DNA of 64,000 nt from Variovorax boronicumulans (GCF_019352895.1 NZ_JAAAFX010000007.1:64167-128166), one strand, 5' to 3'. Positions 8,075 through 15,636 are shown, counted from the first letter of the stretch. The notes: generated from the sequence alone by a model not told the origin. Translations and numbers: made by a program.

Positions 8075-10243
8075 ATGTCGCCGGCGCGGGCTGCAGGGCA
8101 AACTGTCGAAATGCTTGAAGAACAAGCCCTTGAAGGTGCCTCGCACCGCGATGCCGGGCTCACGCTAGTGACAGGCGGCCCTGCGCCAACGGGCCCTCAG
8201 ACGACCCTGCACGAGGTGCTGGACCGGCTTGGCCCGTCCATCTTTGCGGGGCTGCTCGACACCGACGGCGTGCTGCGCTATGCCAACCAAGCGGCATTGC
8301 AAGCTATCGGCAGCGCGCCGGAAGAGGTGCTTGGCCAACGTTTCGACACCACCCCCTGGTGGCAAGCCTGCGAGACCTCGCGGCGGGGGCTCCAGCAGGC
8401 GCTGGCAGGGGCATTGCGCGGCGAGGTCTCGCGCTTCGACGTGCGAGTGGCCACGAGCAGCGGCGCAACTTTGTCGATGGATTTCTCGCTGCTGCCGCTC
8501 TACGATCTGGACGGTAGGGTGGCCTGGTTGATCCCGTCTGCGCGTGACGTGAGCGAACGCGAGCAGGCGCAGCACCAGCTGCAGCTGACGCGACGCGCCG
8601 TCGAACAAGCCCACGACGCGCTGTTGCAGGTCGGGCCCGACGGTGCCTATCGCGATGCCAATGCGGCGGCCTGCCGCCTGCTGGGCTTGGACCGCAAGCA
8701 ATTGCTGCGATTGCGTGTTCCCGACATCGACACGCAGGTTGATGCGGCGCAGTGGCCGCGGCACTGGCGCGAATTGTGCGACCGAGGTTCGCTGCGTTTC
8801 GAGACCAACGTCCGCCACCTGGAGGGTCACGAGATTCCGGTGAGCGTCTCCGTGAGCCTGGTGACCAGCGACGAGGTGTCCTTCGCCCATGTCTGCATCA
8901 CCGACCTGCGCGAACGCCGCGCCGCCGAGCGCCGCATCCAGCAATTGCTGCAGTTCGACGAACTGACCGGGCTGCCGAACCGCCAGTTGCTCCTGGAGCG
9001 CTTGAGCGCGACCTTGCAGAGCAGCACGCAGACTGTGGTGCTGGTCCTGGTACTCGATCGTTTCAAGCGTATCAACGACGGCCTCGGCCCACACATCGGC
9101 GACGGGGTGCTGCGGGAAGTGGCTCAGCGGATCGTCGCCACCGTGCGCAGTATCGATCTGGTAGGGCGCCGCAGCGAGGACGAGTTCGTGATCGCGATGC
9201 CGACGCCGCCGGTATCGGCGGTGCACACGGCGCAAGCGCTGCTCGACGGTATCGCCCGACCGATGTGGATCGAGGGGCACGAGGTCTTTGTCACCTGCAG
9301 CATCGGCATCGCCACGGCGCCCGCCGACGGCGACCAAACGGACATTCTGCTGCGCCGTGCCAACGCCGCGCTGCACCAGGCCAAGCTCCTGGGCCGCAAC
9401 CAAGCCAGTGTCTACGCCGGTGCGCCACACGACGACGACCCCGAACGGCTGGCATTGGAGACAGCGCTGCGCAAAGCGTTGCGCGACGAGCAGCTCTATT
9501 TGCACTACCAGCCGCAAGTTGATCTTGCGCATGGCCGTATCGTTGGGGTCGAGGCATTGCTGCGCTGGGAGCACCCGACGATGGGCCGCATCGCGCCGGA
9601 CCGATTCATCCCCATCGCTGAAGAGACCGGCTTGATCGTCGCCATCGGCGATTGGGTGCTGCACCGCGCCATCGAGCAGGCCGCCGCTTGGCAAGGAGCC
9701 GGGGTGCCACCGGTGCGCATGGCAGTGAACCTCTCGGCGCGTCAGTTGTTGCAGCCGGACCTGGCACAGCGCATCGAAGGCCTGCTCGTCTCAGCGGGCC
9801 TTGACCCGCGGCTGTTCGGCGTCGAGGTTACCGAGAGCAAGATGATCGGCAACTTCGACCAAGCGGTGCAGCACCTGCAAGCGCTGCGCGCGCTGGGCGT
9901 CGAAGTCTCGCTCGACGACTTCGGCACGGGCTACTCGAGCCTGAGCTACCTGCGCCGGCTGCCGGTGGACGTCGTCAAGATCGACCGTTCGCTGGTGCCC
10001 GACGTCACCGCGCCGGCGGAGGATGTATCAATCACCCGCGCCATCATCACGATGGTGCACCAGTTGAAGATGAAGGTGCTCGCCGAAGGTGTCGAAAGTG
10101 AAGGCCAGGCGGCCCTACTGGCGGCCAACCAGTGCGATCAGATGCAGGGCTACTGGTTTAGCGCGGCATTGCCTGCGGCAGCGATCGAAACGATGCTGCG
10201 CGAAAGCCGGCGGATCGATCCCGCGCTCTTCCACCAGCGTTAG
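8075..10243 (+). CDS. PAS-PAS-GGDEF(degenerate)-EAL cyclic-di-GMP phosphodiesterase
   Basis: This 722-residue cytoplasmic protein has two PAS-like sensor domains (about residues 45-165 and 170-290), a GGDEF-type domain (about 300-450) and an EAL domain (about 465-715). The diguanylate cyclase signature reads SEDEF near residue 367 instead of GGDEF, so cyclase activity is unlikely. The EAL domain keeps its signature (GVEALLRW near 490) and the metal-binding loop DDFGTGYSSLSYL near 614, so cyclic-di-GMP hydrolysis is expected. No transmembrane helix is present. The start is uncertain: an in-frame ATG at 8111 is equally plausible. The gene stands alone between the small-gene scar and the heat-shock genes. 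Confidence 0.88.
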   Translation: MSPARAAGQTVEMLEEQALEGASHRDAGLTLVTGGPAPTGPQTTLHEVLDRLGPSIFAGLLDTDGVLRYANQAALQAIGSAPEEVLGQRFDTTPWWQACETSRRGLQQALAGALRGEVSRFDVRVATSSGATLSMDFSLLPLYDLDGRVAWLIPSARDVSEREQAQHQLQLTRRAVEQAHDALLQVGPDGAYRDANAAACRLLGLDRKQLLRLRVPDIDTQVDAAQWPRHWRELCDRGSLRFETNVRHLEGHEIPVSVSVSLVTSDEVSFAHVCITDLRERRAAERRIQQLLQFDELTGLPNRQLLLERLSATLQSSTQTVVLVLVLDRFKRINDGLGPHIGDGVLREVAQRIVATVRSIDLVGRRSEDEFVIAMPTPPVSAVHTAQALLDGIARPMWIEGHEVFVTCSIGIATAPADGDQTDILLRRANAALHQAKLLGRNQASVYAGAPHDDDPERLALETALRKALRDEQLYLHYQPQVDLAHGRIVGVEALLRWEHPTMGRIAPDRFIPIAEETGLIVAIGDWVLHRAIEQAAAWQGAGVPPVRMAVNLSARQLLQPDLAQRIEGLLVSAGLDPRLFGVEVTESKMIGNFDQAVQHLQALRALGVEVSLDDFGTGYSSLSYLRRLPVDVVKIDRSLVPDVTAPAEDVSITRAIITMVHQLKMKVLAEGVESEGQAALLAANQCDQMQGYWFSAALPAAAIETMLRESRRIDPALFHQR

Positions 10244-10463
10244 CGGTAGCCCATCCTGCTGCCGCTGCTGCGAACCAGCCAGCCGAACAGAGCCTGCGCG
10301 CTCGAAGGGCACAGCGCGCTCACCGCGCTCGTCGATCACGGGCCCGCAAGCCGTTCAGGCGGCAACGGGAATCGGCGTCCGGCCACCGAACCGCGGCGGG
10401 AGGTCTGCACCTTCAAGACCCCGTGCGTCTGCTCAGGCCTGCGGTCCTCGAGCGCGAACGGCG

Positions 10464-10829
10464 TCAATCGTCTGCCGAGTGGCCCCTTGACGCGTTCTCT
10501 GCTGCTGCTGCTCTTGCAGGCGCTGAGGACGGACGAAGTCGCCATCCGGAAGGCGCCGCCTTGATCTTCGGCATGCGGAGTCGCCAGCGCGACGGATGCA
10601 GATTCGGGTATCCAAACTTCGAGAGCTCGTCGCGCCCCTTCTGAGTGATCGCCAGTACCTGGGCAGCAGGGCGGGATCCCGAGAGGGCGAGAGGGTCAGA
10701 GGGAGCGGGAACGAGGGCAATCACAAGACCGGCGGCTCGAAGCACCCTGACACTGTCAATTTCCTCGCGACGGTGGAACGATACGGGCAGTCGGGATCCC
10801 GCGATTTGCCTCAGCAAGTTCATGGTCAT
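10464..10829 (-). CDS. Small protein of unknown function
   Basis: An ATG at 10829 has a near-perfect AAGGAGGT ribosome-binding site upstream. It opens a 121-residue frame that begins MTMNLLRQIAGSRLPVSFH. The middle contains SVRVLRAAGLVIALVPAP and VLAITQKGRDELSKFG, an arrangement reminiscent of a winged-helix wing and C-terminal helix, but I cannot assign a family. The last 40 residues are Arg/Ala-rich and may not be structured. Codon use before the ATG becomes irregular, which supports this start. Confidence 0.55.
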   Translation of the reverse strand: MTMNLLRQIAGSRLPVSFHRREEIDSVRVLRAAGLVIALVPAPSDPLALSGSRPAAQVLAITQKGRDELSKFGYPNLHPSRWRLRMPKIKAAPSGWRLRPSSAPARAAAAENASRGHSADD

Positions 10830-11098
10830 TTCACTACCTCCTTGTTGATTGACCAGTCTTCGACGGCAGCAAAGATAGCCCCTCCCGAGCGAGATTTCAA
10901 GTCGGTCCCCTCGACGCAGGTATCGGCAAAGATCGCCGCATCGTAGGGGCAGACGCAGTGCTGCAAGCGGCTGGTCTCGGGTCGTTGGCATCGCGCAGGA
11001 TCTGGTACCTTGACGTTCGAACAGGGTAGGAACCGCAATGCTGCGAGCGCATCGCTGCGTTGTGCGCTAAGGCTCAAACAACACACGCACTGCGGGGA

Positions 11099-11126
11099 CT
11101 TGAACTCTCGAGCGTCTCCCTTAGAT
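11099..11126 (+). promoter_or_regulatory. Possible heat-shock (sigma-32) promoter of the Hsp20 genes
   Basis: CTTGAAC at 11099-11105 and CCCTTAGAT at 11118-11126, with 12 bases between, resemble the sigma-32 consensus (CTTGAAA, 11-15 bases, CCCCATNT). The site lies about 70 bases before the first Hsp20 start codon, where a heat-shock promoter would be expected. The -10 part matches only partly. Confidence 0.35.
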
Positions 11127-11197
11127 AGTCGTCCGGAAGCGCTGGAGACGCCTCCGGCCCTTCCTTCTGTTCAACCCATCGAATGGAGGAAATCGCC

Positions 11198-11641
11198 ATG
11201 TACCGATCGCTTTTTCCGCGCGACGTGTTCGCCGAACTGGACCGCATTCAGCGGGAGATGCAACAGACCTTCGATCTGTCGCCCACCATCCGTGGCTTCG
11301 GCCGCAATGGCTTCCCGGCCCTCAACGTGGGGACAACGCCCACCGCCATCGAGATCTACGCGTTCGCGCCTGGCATCGATCCCGACAAGATCGAGGTCCA
11401 ACTCGATCGCGGCCTGCTGACGCTGGCCGGCGAACGCAAGAGCCCGCTGCCAGAGGGCGACAGTGGCGGCCGGTCGACGGTGCACATCAACGAGCGCTTC
11501 GAAGGCAGTTTCCGCCGCGTGCTGACACTGCCCGAGGATGCCGACCCGGATGCGGTCGAGGCGCGATACCGCGACGGGGTGCTGCAGATCAGCATCCAGC
11601 GCCGTGCCGCTTCCCAGCCGCGGCGCATCGCGATCCACTGA
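11198..11641 (+). CDS. Hsp20/alpha-crystallin small heat-shock protein (1)
   Basis: This 147-residue protein has a short N-terminal arm with an amphipathic FAELDRIQREMQQTF helix. An alpha-crystallin domain follows (about residues 40-140: ALNVGTTPTAIEIYAFAPGI through GSFRRVLTLPEDAD and DGVLQISI). It ends with an IAI-type C-terminal motif. Such proteins form oligomers that bind unfolding proteins and hold them for the Hsp70/ClpB system. The ATG at 11198 follows GGAGGA at proper spacing, so I prefer it to the upstream ATG at 11183. The second Hsp20 gene follows 49 bases downstream. Confidence 0.9.
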   Translation: MYRSLFPRDVFAELDRIQREMQQTFDLSPTIRGFGRNGFPALNVGTTPTAIEIYAFAPGIDPDKIEVQLDRGLLTLAGERKSPLPEGDSGGRSTVHINERFEGSFRRVLTLPEDADPDAVEARYRDGVLQISIQRRAASQPRRIAIH

Positions 11642-11690
11642 ACGCCCCATGTCTTTTTACTCGTCGAACCCGAAAAGAAAGGAGCCCATC

Positions 11691-12110
11691 ATGACGACCT
11701 TCCCGACCGCCACGGCCAAGAACGCCGACGCGCTTGCGACGACCCAGTCACCGTCCGCGCGGAGCATGCGCTACAGCGAATCCACACTCACACCGCCCGT
11801 CGACGTGGTCGAGGACGATGGCGGCATCACGCTGTACGCCGACCTGCCAGGCGTGGCGCGCGACAAACTCACGCTCAACGTCGAAGCCGACACCCTCACC
11901 ATCGAAGCCGAATCGGCACTGCCTGTGCCGGAAGGCTTGCAGTCCAGCCACACCGAGGTCGGGCTCGCGCGCTTCCGCCGGCTGTTCACCCTCAGCAAGG
12001 AACTGGACACCGAGCAGGTATCCGCCGAATTTGCGCAGGGTGTGCTGCGCCTGCGCATCCCAAAAGCCCAGCACGCGCAGCCTCGCCGCATCGAGGTAAA
12101 AGTCAACTAG
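11691..12110 (+). CDS. Hsp20/alpha-crystallin small heat-shock protein (2)
   Basis: This 139-residue second small heat-shock protein has an alpha-crystallin domain (about residues 33-130: PPVDVVEDDGGITLYADLPG, ARFRRLFTLSKELD, GVLRLRIPK). It ends with an IEV C-terminal motif that docks between subunits. The start ATG at 11691 is preceded by AAAGGAG. It lies in tandem with the first gene and is probably co-transcribed; paired Hsp20 proteins often form mixed oligomers with divided tasks. The N-terminal 30 residues differ from those of the first protein. Confidence 0.9.
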   Translation: MTTFPTATAKNADALATTQSPSARSMRYSESTLTPPVDVVEDDGGITLYADLPGVARDKLTLNVEADTLTIEAESALPVPEGLQSSHTEVGLARFRRLFTLSKELDTEQVSAEFAQGVLRLRIPKAQHAQPRRIEVKVN

Positions 12111-12290
12111 GCGGCGCGCAGCGGTGGCCGTTCCGCAGCCGTGTGGGCATTTGCCTATTTCGTGCTTCGTCGGAATCGCTCGCCGCTGCCTGTCTGCACG
12201 TAATGACGATGAGTTTGACTCACTGGTTAAGCACTGCGCCAACCTTCGGCGCTGTAGCTCATTCGCGATCCGTAGAGAAAGGTGGCTGTC

Positions 12291-12476
12291 ATGTCTTCGC
12301 GATTTGGATTCGATGTTTCAAAACTTCCCAGCGTGAAGTCCAGTAGGTCAACAAGCGCCTCACGCCAGGCTGTGATGAGTGATAAACAGATCGAGGCATA
12401 CCTGATCACGCGTGACACGCTTCGACGTCTCAAGCGAACAGCGCTGTCGCATCATGCGAGCCGCATCTCCAGGTAG
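12291..12476 (+). CDS. Possible small protein (weak)
   Basis: An ATG at 12291 follows AAAGGTGG at good spacing and opens a 61-residue basic, Ser/Arg-rich frame (ends ALSHHASRISR). No similarity is recognised. Its last eight codons run over the decayed family C fragment on the other strand, which lowers the likelihood that it is a genuine gene. Confidence 0.25.
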   Translation: MSSRFGFDVSKLPSVKSSRSTSASRQAVMSDKQIEAYLITRDTLRRLKRTALSHHASRISR

Positions 12477-12520
12477 GCCTCGTCTGCGCCAACGAGGTCG
12501 CGGAGTTCGCTTCCTTCCTC
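12452..12520 (-). pseudogene. C-terminal fragment of a family C protein
   Basis: Minus-strand translation gives GSELRDLVGADEAYLEMRLA and a stop. It matches the C-terminus of the protein at 13544-13828 (GFRDLGGSDEAYFEVRLG). An in-frame TAA at 12523-12521 blocks extension upstream, so only about 22 codons survive. It is the relic of a tandem copy. Confidence 0.55.
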
Positions 12521-12573
12521 TTAACGTAGCGGTCGCCCGGGAACGCCCCGTCGAGCTGAGGGGGAGCGCAGCA

Positions 12574-12830
12574 CTACGCGTCGATCCCCGCCGGCGTGCC
12601 GTCGACAGAGATCAGCGCGCCGGGCGCTGCATCGTCGATCTCGATCGCCACCCCCCGTGAACCGCAGCGTCGACCTGGGCGGCCTCCTTCTCGGTTTTGG
12701 TCATCCTGCGCCGGCGCATCAGATCGCCGTGCTGTGCGGTCGACACGACGAGCTTCTGGGGGTGCTTGTTGTCGTGCTCTTTCCAGTGCGCAGACAGGGC
12801 CTTGGTGATCGCGTCGTAGATGTTGCTCAA
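12574..12830 (-). pseudogene. Small island protein, frameshifted at a six-G tract
   Basis: A TTG at 12830-12828 overlaps the stop of the preceding gene (TTGA) and opens a frame reading MSNIYDAITKALSAHWKEHD, then HPQKLVVSTAQHGDLMRRRR. At a run of six G on the minus strand (12656-12651) the current frame turns into Arg/Ser-rich sequence and stops at 12612. With one extra G the frame would read VAIEIDDAAPGALISVDGTP and end at a TAG at 12576-12574. The ISVDGTP part recurs near 7920. Either the gene is broken, it is switched by slippage, or the tract is a sequencing error. The family is not recognised. Confidence 0.5.
12591..12613. repeat. 23-base exact repeat shared with 7908-7930
   Basis: This is the second copy of the 23-base identical stretch found at 7908-7930. 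On the minus strand it encodes ISVDGTP within the restored frame of the frameshifted gene. It ties the 7 kb scar to this island. Confidence 0.6.
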
Positions 12831-13066
12831 TCTGAAAATCGGGCCTGCGTGTTCAGTTCGTCCTGATTGCCTCGCTCTTCGAACGTGCGTCGCAGTTCAA
12901 ACAAAGCGATTTCAGTCGTGTCCATCATCTGTGTCACTTCTTCTGGACTCAGGTAGGGATAGCCCGGAGTTGACCTAAGAAAGTGGTCAAGCTTCTCGCA
13001 AGCAGCACACCAAGCAAGGGCGGCGCTCTTCTGTTCGGACGTGAGGCGAGGGTTGTTCTGTGGCAT
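12827..13066 (-). CDS. Small protein, family A (copy 2)
   Basis: This 79-residue paralogue of the protein at 7075-7293 shares the MPQNN start and the CEKLDHFLRSTPGYPYLSP core. The tail is Glu/Asn-rich. An in-frame ATG at 13093 would add nine residues; the shared start favours 13066. It belongs to a run of small minus-strand genes that begins at about 14460, and its stop overlaps the TTG start of the next gene. The function is unknown; the protein looks helical and soluble. Confidence 0.6.
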   Translation of the reverse strand: MPQNNPRLTSEQKSAALAWCAACEKLDHFLRSTPGYPYLSPEEVTQMMDTTEIALFELRRTFEERGNQDELNTQARFSD

Positions 13067-13129
13067 CTGAACATCGTAGCGCGCGCACTGCACACAGCTA
13101 CAAATCCCCCAACTCGGATGGCGCTTTGC

Positions 13130-13534
13130 TCAATGCAAAGTGGGCGCCACGACATCCGGTTGCTCTTCGCCGATCAGCTGGAAATACTCGCACTGGGCCC
13201 TGAATTTCCCGTCATCGGCGGGGGTGAAGGTGTCGGGGCACTCGTAGATCCCGCGTGCCAGGTACGCATTCGCGGACTCGTAGAAGGTGGTGTCGCTCGG
13301 GAATTCGACTGAGCGGGTGCCGAGGTACTTGAATGTCAGGTTCGCCGGCGTGCCCAGTGGTGCCTCACCCAGCATCGTGTGCGTGCTGGTGAGCAGGAGA
13401 GGGCCGCGGACGATGGCCAGCGCGTTGACGAGTGCATCAAGCGGTTGCAGCGGACCTTCCAGCTCTTCCTTCGAGATGTCGACCAAGCCGATCGTTAGCT
13501 GGCCGGCGGCGGTTTCGAGGTAGGCGATGAACAT
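13130..13534 (-). CDS. Hypothetical protein in SOS-linked small-gene operon
   Basis: This 134-residue soluble protein is preceded by GAGGTGG seven bases before its ATG. It begins MFIAYLETAAGQLTIGLVDI and contains ANLTFKYLGTRSVEFPSDTT, which looks like a beta-rich fold. The gene starts nine bases after the stop of the 13544-13828 gene, so both are surely co-transcribed. No domain is recognised. Confidence 0.65.
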   Translation of the reverse strand: MFIAYLETAAGQLTIGLVDISKEELEGPLQPLDALVNALAIVRGPLLLTSTHTMLGEAPLGTPANLTFKYLGTRSVEFPSDTTFYESANAYLARGIYECPDTFTPADDGKFRAQCEYFQLIGEEQPDVVAPTLH

Positions 13535-13543
13535 GGTGCCACC

Positions 13544-13828
13544 TCATCCCAGCCGCACTTCGAAGTAGGCCTCATCCGAGCCGCCCAGGTCACGGAAGCC
13601 AGCCATCTTCGCCTTCTCGTAGGCCTTGGGCCAGGTGCTGGCCAGGGCATGCTCTTCGGCCGACAGCTCATTGGCGCCAGACTCGGCCGCCGTGCTGTAG
13701 GCCTTGAGCACCTGCTCGAGGCTGTCGCGCAGTTCCTTTTCCAGCGTCGCGCGAAACCGCTTCTCGGCGGCAGCGATCAGATCGGCCGGAAGGCCTGGAA
13801 ACTCTCTCAGCTTGGCGGTGTAGGCCAT
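13544..13828 (-). CDS. Hypothetical protein, family C
   Basis: This 94-residue, strongly helical protein starts at an ATG with GAAGGAG upstream. Its charged middle (AAEKRFRATLEKELRDSLEQ) suggests a coiled coil. It ends RDLGGSDEAYFEVRLG, and a decayed copy of this end lies at 12452-12520. It sits in the middle of the minus-strand run of small genes. The function is unknown. Confidence 0.65.
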   Translation of the reverse strand: MAYTAKLREFPGLPADLIAAAEKRFRATLEKELRDSLEQVLKAYSTAAESGANELSAEEHALASTWPKAYEKAKMAGFRDLGGSDEAYFEVRLG

Positions 13829-13848
13829 GATGGGGCTCCTTCAAAAAA

Positions 13849-14055
13849 TCAGAATGGCGCCGGCGACGTCGACACGTCAACCGGCCCGATGCCGTCATAG
13901 ACCACCTTCCCAGTGGTGCGCTCGACGACCTGCACGCGATCACCCTTCCTGACGATCTCGTATTCCTCGGCTGGCAGCACCAGGGGGATCTCGCTGTCGA
14001 GGCCCGGAATCCACGAGGGCGTGCGCAGTAGGGTGGGGTGGCGTGGTTCGGTCAT
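13849..14055 (-). CDS. Hypothetical small protein
   Basis: The 68-residue protein starts at the ATG at 14055, which overlaps the stop of the upstream gene by four bases (ATGA). This coupling decides the start over longer in-frame readings. It contains VLPAEEYEIVRKGDRVQVVE and TGKVVYDGIG, a short beta-rich pattern. The family is unknown; it is co-transcribed with the genes on either side. Confidence 0.6.
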   Translation of the reverse strand: MTEPRHPTLLRTPSWIPGLDSEIPLVLPAEEYEIVRKGDRVQVVERTTGKVVYDGIGPVDVSTSPAPF

Positions 14056-14462
14056 GTTTCTGGATGGGTGCGTTGGTACAGGGCTCGTGTCCATTCGGCC
14101 TCGGTGCCCGCCGCGGGCTGGCACAGCCACACTTGGCGGTGCTCCCAGACTTTTCGCCCGCCGTCCGTGCACTGAAGCTCAGTGCCTGCGATCAGCAGAC
14201 CCTCGCCCTCGTAGGGCAGCAGAACTGGATCTGCCAGCGTCGCCAGGCCGCGCATGCGCGTTTCGCCGTAAGCAGCCCAGAGGTCGATCTTCACGAGGTT
14301 CCGCTTGAAGTTGTTGTTGTCGCGGTCCATCTCGGTGATCCGAAAGGTGCCGCGCAGGGGCAGGTCCCACTGGCTGCGAGGCAGCCGGAGGCCTTGTTTG
14401 CGAAGAAGCTGGACATCAAAAAGCACTGGATGAATATACAGTGTTTCGGTAGACTGGCGCAA
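14052..14462 (-). CDS. Hypothetical protein next to an SOS box; start uncertain
   Basis: This is a reading frame of up to 136 residues (from a TTG at 14462) with a convincing protein-like body: DLPLRGTFRITEMDRDNNNF, LVKIDLWAAYGETRMRGL and RKVWEHRQVWLCQPAAG. The first 15 codons run across the LexA-like box at 14426-14441, so translation probably starts downstream of it, perhaps at a non-ATG codon near 14415 or later. It heads the six-gene minus-strand run to 12574. No family is recognised; a nucleic-acid or phage-related role is only a guess from the SOS linkage. Confidence 0.6.
   Translation of the reverse strand: MRQSTETLYIHPVLFDVQLLRKQGLRLPRSQWDLPLRGTFRITEMDRDNNNFKRNLVKIDLWAAYGETRMRGLATLADPVLLPYEGEGLLIAGTELQCTDGGRKVWEHRQVWLCQPAAGTEAEWTRALYQRTHPET
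14426..14441. promoter_or_regulatory. LexA-like SOS box
   Basis: CTGGATGAATATACAG matches the LexA consensus CTGT-N8-ACAG with one mismatch, and the AT-rich centre and flanking CA/TG also fit. It lies 21 bases before the ATG at 14462, on the path to the SRAP gene, and also upstream of the divergent small-gene run. Repression by LexA of both directions would be expected. Confidence 0.6.
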
Positions 14463-14671
14463 TGGACCAGATACCCGAAACTGAATGGATCGCCGCCTGC
14501 GCTCACCGACTGCACCGCCATTGGCACACCGTTGACCCGCTCGAGCTGGAGGCTGTGGCTACCGAGATTTCGCACGACCGGCGCCTGCGCACGATGCTCC
14601 CCACCGAGGCTGCCACCGAGTGGCTGAAGCCGGTAGAGTCCGGCCATGTGCACGCGCTACATCCCTCCTGA
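14462..14671 (+). CDS. Small protein between the SOS box and the SRAP gene
   Basis: The 69-residue soluble protein begins MDQIPETEWIAACAHRLHRH and contains VDPLELEAVATEISHDRRLR, probably helical. It starts 21 bases after the LexA-like box and overlaps the start of the SRAP gene by 26 bases, so it is translationally linked to it. No strong ribosome-binding site is seen before the ATG. The family is not recognised. Confidence 0.5.
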   Translation: MDQIPETEWIAACAHRLHRHWHTVDPLELEAVATEISHDRRLRTMLPTEAATEWLKPVESGHVHALHPS

Positions 14672-15374
14672 GGTCGCTGAGATCGAACGCTTCTGGGGCC
14701 TGCCTCGGGGGTATCAGCCGGACCTGTGGCCGCGTGAGATGTTTCCACGGGCGCCGGGCCCTTTCATCCGCCGCCGACGGGACGCCACCGGATACGAGCG
14801 CGAGCTGGTCGTCGGGCGGTGGGGCCTGATCCCTGAGCGCTCGGAAACTTCGACACCGCGTAAAAAGGACGGCAAGCTCTTGAACACGGAGAATGCGCGC
14901 GGGGAGGAGGTCCACTGGAAAGACAGCTACAAGGGCCCATGGGCCCTGGGCCAGCGCTGCATCATCCCCGCGGCTACCTTTGATGAGCCGAATTGGGAGA
15001 CGGGGAAGAACGTGTGGTGGCGCTTCCGTCGCGCTGACGGCGCGCCGTGGGGCTTGGCGGGCTTGTGGAATCTCTGGCCCGATCCCGAAACGGGCGAACT
15101 GCATGAGAGCTACACGATGCTCACGCTCAATGCCAATGCCCACCCGTTGATGAGCCGCATGCACCGGCCAGTGGTCGACCCTGTCACCAAAGTGCCGCTG
15201 CCGCTCGACAAGCAGGACAAGCGCAGCGTGATCCCACTTGAGGCGGCCGACTTCGATCAGTGGTTGGAAGGGACTGTCCAACAGGTGAAGGCGCTGATGC
15301 GTTTAGTGCAGGTCGACGTGTTCGATGCCGCAGCGGTTGAGCCAACGCAGCCCCCGGCGCCGGAACTCCTCTGA
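14646..15374 (+). CDS. SOS response-associated peptidase, SRAP (YedK/HMCES) family
   Basis: The 242-residue protein begins MCTRYIPP. Cys2 is the SRAP nucleophile, which forms a thiazolidine bond with abasic sites in single-stranded DNA after removal of Met1. Further family landmarks are WGLIPE, the TENARGEE segment (NAR motif), RCIIPAATFDEPNW with the conserved Glu region, and an active-site His in LMSRMHRPVV. At 242 residues the length is normal. It shields abasic sites from cleavage during replication. It lies behind the LexA-like box at 14426-14441, which fits SOS induction. The N-terminal Cys fixes the start. Confidence 0.9.
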   Translation: MCTRYIPPEVAEIERFWGLPRGYQPDLWPREMFPRAPGPFIRRRRDATGYERELVVGRWGLIPERSETSTPRKKDGKLLNTENARGEEVHWKDSYKGPWALGQRCIIPAATFDEPNWETGKNVWWRFRRADGAPWGLAGLWNLWPDPETGELHESYTMLTLNANAHPLMSRMHRPVVDPVTKVPLPLDKQDKRSVIPLEAADFDQWLEGTVQQVKALMRLVQVDVFDAAAVEPTQPPAPELL

Positions 15375-15450
15375 CGGCGCGTTCGCCGTTTCACTGGCAC
15401 TCAGTGGGCCTTGGTCGTTGCATCCTGCGGTTTTTTCACTGGAGAACACC

Positions 15451-15636
15451 ATGGCAGACGACAAGAGCTTGCGAGGCCCGGCTGACGCTGCGCGTATCAA
15501 CGTCAACGAAGAGCACGAACTGCGCTACTGGACCAAGGCACTTGGAGTAACGGAGCAAAAACTGCGCGCGGCGGTGGCATCTGCCGGCGTTATGGCAAGG
15601 GACGTCCGCGCCTACCTTGGCCTACCTGAGCGATAG
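15451..15636 (+). CDS. DUF3606 domain protein
   Basis: This 61-residue protein follows the DUF3606 pattern: MADDKSLRGPADAARINVNE, an ELRYWTKALGV helix with a conserved Trp, then LRAAVASAGV. The domain is small, helical and common in proteobacteria; its role is unknown. A GGAGAA ribosome-binding site precedes the ATG at 15451. An in-frame reading from 15325 exists but lacks the family pattern upstream. Confidence 0.75.
   Translation: MADDKSLRGPADAARINVNEEHELRYWTKALGVTEQKLRAAVASAGVMARDVRAYLGLPER

Noticed and set aside
10244..10463. Coding sequence downstream of the GGDEF-EAL gene
   Set aside because: Several short open frames exist on both strands, but none has a start signal or protein-like composition.
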